NCBI RefSeq assembly: GCF_947179515.1
Contig: NC_067495.1
Location: 135,635,325-135,699,324 of the forward strand
Origin: Apodemus sylvaticus
Lineage: Eukaryota; Chordata; Mammalia; Rodentia; Muridae
Direction of reading: 5' to 3'
DNA length: 64,000 nucleotides
Positions 55,848 to 64,000 of this stretch are shown here, piece after piece. The stretch's first letter is position 1. Each line of letters starts with the position of its first letter. The position numbers were made by a program, and so were the translations under genes. The notes under the pieces are model-generated. The model had not been told where the DNA came from and ran no database searches. It saw nothing but the letters and a program-made list of their open reading frames with translations.

Positions 55848-58800
55848 GCAAGATAACTCAGCCACTGGAAGAACAACATATGTATTAAGATACATTTGTG
55901 GGGAACAAAGAAGAAGATGACAACTACAATAGAATTGGGAAGAATCGGATCTGCTTTCCCCAAAGCACCATGTTTTATGATAAATGTGTCTTTTGGCAAC
56001 TTAGTGGCTGGCACTTTTCCCTTAGTCATTATTTAGCTCATGTTCCAACAAGGTTTCGGGGAATACAAGCCTACGTGAAGTGCCAAGCTATTGACCAACC
56101 CTGGCTGCAGAGAATTTTATGACAAATGAAAAGATTTGGCTTCATTCTTTTGTATTTTTCACTTGTCAGTCCTTTTTGATTGCTATCTCTGAAAATGGTT
56201 CTGTAGTTTGGAGCTGGCAGTGTCTTGAATGGATTCAAACAATTTGAGAGGCAGATATTTGTAATAGTTACAGATAATCAGAGCAGCAAGAGGCATGAAG
56301 ACCTTTCACATTTTATTTTTCTATCTCCCTTGGATGAATGAATGCCTTTCCCAGAGAAGTATAGACTGGTATATTCCTGTACATTGGACTTTCCTGTGAC
56401 AGAATCAGGTTAGTGAGGTTCAAGGATAGCTTATACAAGAAGCTATGTTTTATGTTTGTGGTGGTGTAGTAATATTGAAAAAATACTCATTTATGTTTCA
56501 AGCAATCTATATATCAGATGCTGGGACAGACTACAAAATTAAACACTAAATAAGGTAGAAAGGGTCCCTGGCCTCAGCAAATGTGTGATCTGGTGGGAAA
56601 TTTAAAAGGGCATACACAAGCAACTAGAGACTGCACAGTGATGGGTCCTATGTGAGTGCCTAGAAAAGGAATCACACTGGCATATGATGGGTACTAGAAA
56701 ACCTTTTTTTAGAGGAAATAATATATAAGCAAAGACTTAAAGAAATTGATAAGTGAGAGAAGGCAGGATGTATGTAAGTGGTAGGAGTAATCTGCAGAAA
56801 GCAAATTCAGAGAAATATAGGACATCAAAATCCAACTTGTTTGATAAAGGAAATGAAAGAAATCATACACAGGCAAAGCATAGCATGTAACACAGTGAAT
56901 TGTAAGTGAAGGCTGATTTCTGTGCCAGAGAAGATATGAAGGACCTTAGCCTCATACTACGTTTATGTTTACTTTCATATATGTTGCTTCTAAAATTCTC
57001 TATATGTGGAGTTCTGTGTTGGGCACTCTAGCAGTACAGATTTTAATAATGATTGTAGCAAATACCTACCGAGTATGGAGTTCTGTAAAGCAAATACTAC
57101 CATAACCCTGTCTCAGTTCTAAATCTGAGACGATGATTGAAAAATGAGAGCTATAGGCAGTAAGTGATAAATACCCTAGGGCATGAGCACTGGAAGTACA
57201 CATCAGTCCTTAAGATGAAGATATAGTCTAGGATTGCAAAGGAGAAGTCTGAGGCACATTATTTGAGAACACCTATGGGCTAAGTGAGTGAGGATTGAAA
57301 GCTTCATTAGAAGCTTGTGATGAAAGCTCAGAAGATGCTTGGGTTTGTTAGAGTAAAAAGAAGAACCCATCAAATGAAATCAAGTCAGTTAGTCACAGGA
57401 AGCAGAACTCCCTTTCCCCAATGTGAAATACAGAATGTGCTGCTCTTCTTCCCCAAGGCAAGCAGGAAATACCAGGGCCATTCTTTGTTCTCCTTTGGAG
57501 ACAGCATTGCCCAGAAGCCTTGACCCACACTTAAGCCACACATGGGTGGTGGCCATGCTGCTAAGAGGCCAAAAAGATCCTCCTGAGCAAACAGGCTGGG
57601 CTAAGTTTCCGAATCCTGAGAGAGAGAAGTTGCAGAGTACAATAGGGGATGTCAGCTAATGCCAAAGGGGAATGTTACCATGACCTCGAGCAACACAACT
57701 CTGCCTTTCCCTCTCCTTCATCCTTCAATGGAACCATATAATGAAGTAAATATGGATACTTTCCCTGAAATACATGAAAACTGAAATGTGGAAACAATGT
57801 GTCGACAGGTCCTGAAGACAACTCTTTTTCAGTCTCATCTCAGTCACAATGAATCATCAGTCTTTTGATGGTGCTTTCCAGATAATTGTTTGCAAAATAC
57901 TGATGTTTTGAACATAAAATTGTAAGTACTTCTCTTAGCACAAAGCTGTAGCCTAGTAGCCCAAGTTTAAGATTCACAAAGTGCTTTGCTGAAAGCATTG
58001 CTAGTTAACTACCTGGTGAGGATCATGGCCCAGGACCTGATATTTGAGCTGTGTTCATTTTCTTCTTCAGGGTCTCTTTCAGTAATTAAAATCTGTGATG
58101 AATTAATCCTATAACTTACACGTGTTCTCTTCTAAATAGAGAACTTAAACTTTGGGTGACCGAGGACCAGGAAACTTGGAAGGATACTTCCTAACTCATA
58201 CTGCTTAGACAAGTATTTGTGATGCTCTGTACTTACAACACAGACAGACAGAGCAAGTACGTTATAAGTGAGCTTTGCTGGGTTGGTTTGATGAACTATT
58301 AACTACAACTTGATAAGGGAAGACACATTTAAAGACATTTCTAAAAATTGGTTTGTCAAAACTTCTGCATAACTTAAATGGTGCTGACTAAACATATGCC
58401 CATCTAAACACTCCTCTTTTTTTGCAATCATGAAGAAAATATGCACCACTATAGCAAACTGAATTAATGTGATTCTTATTTTTACATATGTATTTTGGGT
58501 TTCATATAGACATGGTATCATAAACCTCTTCTAAGTGAATGTAATATTAGATCCAGAATCAATGGAAACAAAGGGAGACTAAAGGATATATAGAAACAGA
58601 AAAAGATGAGACTTTTTTTTTTGTTGTTTTGTCTAGCCTTCTACTTAGGTGGCCACTGGTAAAGGTCAAGTCTTTATTTGAAAATCTGATTTAAGTAGTG
58701 ATATTGGATTTTTCAGATCACTGCAGAATGGCAATCATGCTATTCAAATGATTCATTTCTTTTGTTGACTCCTTTTTGTCTTTTCATCTTTATAAAACTG

Positions 58801-59003
58801 AATAACAGAAGAATGTCCCTTGAACAATGAAAAGGAACTTCAAACACACAGAGGGACTATTCATTTTCTCTGTCTATTAACTTTACATTTCACAGTAACT
58901 CTAGGTAGCCAATGTTCTAATAGGTATAAGGAAGTTTTTGGGGGAAGGGAGAAAATTATAGATATACTTTCAAGACACTTCTAGTTTATATAGGAAAGAT
59001 GCA
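55848..59003. other. Unique DNA, no gene seen
   Basis: The longest stretch without recognisable repeats (about 3.2 kb). Short frames at 57317-57659 and elsewhere show no known motif. No CpG island, clear promoter or splice structure is visible by eye. Confidence 0.5.
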
Positions 59004-59018
59004 GAGGAGACATTATTT

Positions 59019-59729
59019 TTTTATTGTTATTTTTTTTATTCGATATAATTTATTTACATTTCAAATGATTTCCCCTTTTTCTAGCCCCCCCCCCACTCCC
59101 CGAAAGTCCCGTAAGCCCCCTTCTCTTCCCCTGTCCTCCCTCCCACCCCTTCCCAGTTCCCCGTTCTGGTTTTGCCAAATACTGTTTCACTGAGTCTTTC
59201 CAGAACCAGGGACCACTCCTGCTTTCTTCTTGTATCTCATTTGATGTGTGGATTATGTTTTGGGTATTCCAGTTTTCTAGGTTAATAACCACTTATTAGT
59301 GAGTGCATACCATGATTCACCTTTTGAGTCTGGGTTACCTCACTTAGTATGATGTTCTCTAGCTCCATCCATTTGCCTAAGAATTTCATGAATTCATTGT
59401 TTCTAATGGCTGAATAGTACTCCATTGTGTAGATATACCACATTTTTTGCATCCACTCTTCTGTTGAGGGATACCTGGGTTCCCCTGCAGCATCTGGCAA
59501 TTATAAATAGGGCTGCTATGAACATAGTAGAGCATGTATCCTTATTACATGGTGGGGAATCTTCTGGGTATATGCCCAGGAGTGGTATAGCAGGATCTTC
59601 TGGAAGTGAGGTGCCCAGTTTTCGGAGGAACCGCCAGACTGATTTCCAGAGTGGTTGTACCAATTTGCAACCCCACCAGCAGTGGAGGAGTGTTCCTCTT
59701 TCTCCGCACCCTCTCCAACACCTGCTGTC
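59019..59729 (-). mobile_element. Young 5'-truncated L1 with 15-bp target duplication
   Basis: 711-bp minus-strand L1: poly(A) tail, 3' UTR with 'cgaaagtcccgtaag', ORF2 end, truncated at 'ccaacacctgctgtc'. Perfect target copies GAGGAGACATTATTT lie at 59004-59018 and 59730-59744. Sequence is close to the insertion at 22983. The ORF2 tail has a small change near 59480-59490, so it is not wholly intact. Confidence 0.95.
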
Positions 59730-59744
59730 GAGGAGACATTATTT

Positions 59745-60559
59745 ATAGAGGAAATATTCAAAGAGGGTGTGAAAAAGGTATAGTTGGTGGTTCACTTGCA
59801 TTAGGATTATTGCCACAAAATGCAAGTTTATTCTACCAAATACATAGTGTTGGCTCTAGGCTGACTTCTTATGCAGAATCAATATCAGAGAAAGGGAATT
59901 GTGTCATATGAGGTTACATGTACCCTTCAGAGACAGACCATATCTAATATGGTATATAGAACAGAGATACCTTCTTCTTTTTTGTTTATGATGTCTCAAG
60001 AAGTTTATTTTTGTTCTTTCTATTTTTCCTATAGATCTGGCTAAGGCATATGGTAACTGCATGTCAGGATAATTTATGTCTGACAAGTCCCATATTCCCC
60101 ATTCCTGTCCAGCGTTGTTAAAGTACTACCCTTGAAAACACCTGTATGCCAGTTTTAGCTCTAAATCTGTTTCTTATGGATTCTGGCCCAGGCAAGGAGG
60201 AGAAAGTAGAGATGTTAGCTAGAAGGGCTCTAGAGAGATCAATGTTTTCTCTTCTGGAATGTCAACAAAATACATAATCTTGGGATAGTACATTCAGCCT
60301 AGGAGTGGCTAAGACTGTCGGTGCAGATATACACTTTCTGATCTATTCATGTTTTGAAATTGGGACAAAAGAAATTACCGTCTGACAGTTCAATTGACCT
60401 TATTAATCCACTCAACATTGTTGATAGTAACAAGTAAACATGAATAAAATCAGACTAAGGAATTTAAGAATAGTGACTAAAGACATGTGATACATGCTTT
60501 GGTAAGTTTGCTCCCTAATAGAATAAATGCTTAGGTAAAAGGTTGAATTTTTAGAGTCA
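59745..60559. other. Unique DNA, no gene seen
   Basis: No supported feature. Confidence 0.5.
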
Positions 60560-62958
60560 GGATATTTATTTATTTTATTCATTTTTAATTTTTTATTTAT
60601 TTTCTATATTCTTTGTTTACATTCTAAAAGCCTTCCCCTTTCCCAGTCCCTCCCCCAATATGTCCCATAAGTCCTCTTCTCTCCATCCATTCTCCTGTCT
60701 TTCCCCCTCCCTTTTCTCTGTCCTGGTGCTCCCCTACAATGCTGGATCAAGCGTTTCCAGGATTAGAGCACTCTTCTTCCTTCTTCATGGGAATCATTTG
60801 ATATGCTAATTGTATCTTCAGTATTCAGAGCTTCAGGGCTAATTAATATCCACTTATCAATGATTGCATTCCATGTGTATTCTTTTGTGATTGTGTTACC
60901 TTGCTTAGGATGATATTTTCCAGTTCCATCCATTTGCCTAAAAACATCATGAATTCATTGTTTTTAATTGCTGAATAGTACTCCATTGTGTATATATACC
61001 ACATTTTCTGTATCCATTCCTCCATTGAGGGATATCTGGGTTCTTTCCAGCTTCTGGCTATTATAAATAAGGCTGCTATGAACATAGTGGAACATGTGAC
61101 CTTATTGCATGCTGGGGAATCCTCTGGGTATATGCCCAGGAGAGGTATAGCAGGGTCCTCCAGAAGTGTCATGCCCAGTTTTCTGAGGAACCCCCAGACT
61201 GATTTCCAGAGTGGTTGTACCAGTTTGCAACCCCTCCAGCAGTGGAGGAGTGTTCCTCTTTCTCCACATCCTTGCCAACACCTGCTGTCTCCTGAGTTTT
61301 TAACCTTATCCATTCTGACTGGTGTGAGGTGAAATCTCAGGGTTGTTTTGATCTGCATTTCCCTAATGGCTAATGATGTTGAGCATTTCTTAAGGTGCTT
61401 CTTGGCCATCCAAATTTCTTCAGGCAAAAATTCTTTGTTTAGGTCTGTACCCTATTTTTTAATAGGGCTATTTGTTTCCCTGGGGTCTAACTTCTTGAGT
61501 TCTTTGTATATATTGGATATTAGCCCTCTATCGGATGTAGGGTTGGTGAAGATCTTTTCCCAATTTGTTGGATGCTCTTTTGTCCTTTTGACTGTGTCCT
61601 TTGCCTTACAGAAACTTTGTAATTTTATGAGGTCCCGTTTGTCAATTCTTGATCTTAGAGCATAAGCTATTGGTGTTCTGTTCAGGAACTTTTCCCCTGT
61701 GCCTATGTCCTCAAGGGTTTTCCCCAGTTTCTTTTCTATTAGTTTCAGTGTGTCTGGTTTCATGTGGAGATCCTTGATCCACTTGGAGTTGAGCTTAGTA
61801 CAAGGAGATAAGAATGGATCAATTCACATTCTCTTGCATGCTGACCTCCAGTTGAGCAAGCACCATTTGTTGAAAAGGCTATCTTTTTTTCCAATGGATG
61901 TTTTCAGCTCCTTTGTCAACGATCAAGTGACCATAGGTGTGTGGATTCATTTCTGGGTCTTCAATTCTATTCCATTGGTCCACTTGTCTGTAACTGTGCC
62001 AATACCATGTAGTTTTTAACACTATTGCTCTGTAGTATTGCTTGAGGTCTGGGATACTAATACCCCCAGACGTTCTTTTACTGTTGAGAATAGTTTTAGC
62101 TATCCTGGGTTTTTTGTTATTCCAGATAAATTTGAGAATTGCTTTTTCCATCTCTGTGAAGAACTGAGTTCGGATTTTGATGGGGATTGCATTGAATCTG
62201 TAGATTGCTTTTGCAAAGATGGCCATTTTAACTAAATTAATCCTGCCAATCCACAAGCATGGCAGATTTTTCCATTTTCTGAGGTCTTCTTCGATTTCCT
62301 TCTTCAGAGACCTGAAGTTCTTGTGGTAAAGATCTTTCACTTGTTTGGTTAGAGTCACACCAAGATACTTTATATTGTTTGTGGCTATTGTGAAGGGGTG
62401 TCATTTCCCTAACTTCTTTCTCAGCCTGCTTATACTTTGAGTATAGAAAGGCAACTGATTTGCTTGAGTTGATTTTATAACCTGCCACTTTGCTGAAGTT
62501 GTTTATCAGCTGTAGGAGTTCTCTGGTGGAGTTTTTTGGGTCACTTAAGTATACTATCATGTCATCTGCGAATAGTGATAATTTTACTTCTTCCTTTCCA
62601 ATTTGTTTCCCTTTGACCTCCTTATGTTGTCTAATTGCTCTAGCTAGGACTTCAAGTACTATATTGAAAAGATATGGAGAGAGAGGACAGCCTTGTCTAG
62701 TCCCTGATTTTAGTGGGATTGCTTCAAGTTTCTCTCCATTGATTTTGATGTTGGCTACCGGTTTGCTGTATATTGCTTTACTTATGGTTAGGTATGGGCC
62801 TTGAATTCCTGTTCTTTCTAAGACTTTTAGCATGAAAGGATGCTAAATTTTGTCAAATGCCTTTTCAGCATCTAATGAAATGATCATATGGTTTTTTTTC
62901 TTTGAGTTTGTTTATGTAGTTGATTGCATTGATGGATTTCTGTATATTGAACCATCCT
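60560..62958 (-). mobile_element. 5'-truncated L1, antisense
   Basis: Minus-strand L1 of about 2.4 kb. The tail and 3' UTR (60560-60842) resemble those of the full-length copy at 9688. ORF2 runs from the C terminus back into the reverse transcriptase. It stops abruptly at 62958 against a B1 fragment. Target duplications were not found. Confidence 0.92.
60843..62958 (-). pseudogene. L1 ORF2 C-terminal two-thirds, broken
   Basis: Frames in order along the minus strand. 62833-62237 holds RT with 'PLKSGTRQGCPLSPYLF' and 'SLFADDMIVYLSD', so the FADD catalytic motif is present. Then 62358-61879, 61763-61452 and 61427-60843 follow, the last with the Cys-rich 'CWQGCGERGTLLHCWRGC' and the ISGY terminus. 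The breaks between frames are single-base shifts and stops. No endonuclease domain. Not functional. Confidence 0.93.
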
Positions 62959-63001
62959 CCCAGAGTTCTGGGATTACAGGCGTGCACCACCACTGCCTGG
63001 C
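62959..63001 (-). mobile_element. B1 5'-end fragment between two L1s
   Basis: 'gttctgggattacaggcgtg' and 'caccaccactgcctggc' are the antisense of the first ~43 bases of B1. Only this part is present, squeezed between two L1 segments. Confidence 0.85.
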
Positions 63002-63345
63002 GGGAGATCTTTCTATCTTCTGAGGTCTTCTTTGATTTCTTTCTTCAGAGCCTTGGCGTTCTTGTCATACAGATCTTTCATTTGCTTGGCTAGAGTCACA
63101 CTAAGGTATGCAATATTATTTGTGACTATTGTGAAGGGAGTAATTTCCGTAATTTCTTTCTCAGCTTGTTTATCCTTTGAATAGAGGAAAGCTAATGATT
63201 TGTTAGAGTTACTTTTATATCCAGCTGCTTTGCTGAAGTTGTTTATCAGCTTTAGGATTCTCTGGTGGAATTTTTGGGGTCACTTAAATATATGATCAGA
63301 TCATCTGCAAATAGTGATATTTAGACTTCTTTCTTTCCAATTACA
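63002..63345 (-). mobile_element. L1 ORF2 fragment overlapping neighbouring L1 region
   Basis: Antisense ORF2, starting 'agatctttctatcttctgag'. It covers the same L1 region as about 62255-62600 of the neighbouring copy but is more diverged, so it is a separate older L1 and not a continuation. Confidence 0.85.
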
Positions 63346-63824
63346 ATGGGATCTTACCCTCAAGTTTCCATTCTCTCCACTACCCTGCCTTTCCACTTCC
63401 AACTGCCACTGTCCTTGTTTCATTATTCAAAACCCATTATGGCTCCTGAATTCTCTTTCTTCTTTTTTAAAAAAATCTCCCTCAGTTCATGATATCTATG
63501 GGTACTATAATTTAAAACACTGCTAAAAGTTCAAAGCTACCACCCACTTAGAAAAGAGAACATGTAACATTCATATTTCTGGGTTCAGGTTATCAACATC
63601 CATCCTTTCATGATAAAAGTCCTGGAAAATCTAGGGAAATGGGGGACATATTTCACATAATAAAGTTAAAATATATCATCTTACTGCCTATGTGACCCTA
63701 CATGAAGAAAAACTCAAAGTGGTTTTAGGAATAAAAGGATGGTTAGTCACTTTATTCTTGTTGAATACTGTATTTGGAGAGTAGGTGTAACATCAACAAG
63801 CAAGTGAGATAAAGACAATAAAAC
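63346..63824. other. Unique DNA, no gene seen
   Basis: No supported feature. Confidence 0.5.
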
Positions 63825-64000
63825 AGGGAAGGAAAAAGTCAAATATCCTATTTGCACATGGTATGATTGATCAAAACCCTCTAGTAAGCATTCAGAAGAA
63901 TAGTCAGATAGAAAATGAACAAAGAAAAATCAGTATCCTTCCAATATACCAACAACAAATCTACTGAGAAAGAAATGAAAGAAACAACCTAATTCATAAT
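63825..64000 (+). mobile_element. Ancient L1 ORF2 fragment, runs off window end
   Basis: 'aaaaatcagtatccttccaa', 'taccaacaacaaatctactg' and 'gagaaagaaatgaaagaaac' correspond to ancient L1 ORF2 in sense, just downstream of the RT catalytic region. Continues beyond 64000. Confidence 0.75.

Noticed and set aside
57317..57659. Two overlapping frames of 68 and 78 residues
   Set aside because: No recognisable motifs. Overlapping frames with no supporting context.
1..64000. Rat origin
   Set aside because: Not excluded with certainty, but no ID elements were noticed and the L1 3' ends and B2 form look more mouse-like. Only a database alignment would settle it.

Overview
This is repeat-dominated intergenic DNA from a murine rodent, most likely a mouse (Mus) or a close relative. 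The evidence is the combination of B1, B2 and B3 SINEs, URR1-type elements, ERVL/MaLR-type LTRs and many L1 copies whose 3' ends and monomeric 5' UTRs are of rodent type. No Alu is seen and no rat ID-element burden is visible. The species call is from memory of repeat families, not from a search. I find no convincing host protein-coding gene and no rRNA, functional tRNA gene, CRISPR array or bacterial-type feature. All long open frames are L1 ORF1/ORF2 remnants or microsatellite translations.

Layout: 1-9.3 kb is mostly unique DNA with a CA-rich microsatellite, an L1 3' segment (+), an ancient L1 tail, a URR1 element and a B1. At 9.29-15.9 kb an old rodent L1 3' UTR (-) is split by a full-length but inactive L1 (-, 9688-15554) flanked by a 10-bp target duplication. 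At 17.8-20.3 kb lies a composite of five units of an AT-rich tandem repeat of about 160 bp joined to a 3'-truncated L1 5' end. The same composite recurs in direct orientation at 31.0-33.5 kb. At 21.4-26.8 kb an ancient L1 is broken by an LTR and by a young 1.9-kb L1 with a perfect 16-bp target duplication. Between 27.7 and 30.2 kb are three old L1 3' UTRs. At 34-35 kb are two long CT/TG microsatellites. At 35.57-38.25 kb is an LTR-internal-LTR retroelement that itself holds a hAT-like insertion and a nested antisense LTR.

At 42.3-45.0 kb three L1 3' segments, one of them with a 5' inversion, abut copies of the same short target. A CTCF-like motif and another inverted L1 follow at once. From 45 to 64 kb unique stretches alternate with older L1s, SINEs, a solo LTR with target duplications and a TATA box (54202-54690), a B2 with a 15-bp duplication, and two further L1s on the minus strand.

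Nothing here forms a pathway. The window records successive retrotransposition, nesting and local duplication. The most unusual structures are the duplicated satellite/L1 composite and the cluster of L1 insertions sharing one target. I do not see a previously undescribed biological system and do not claim one.
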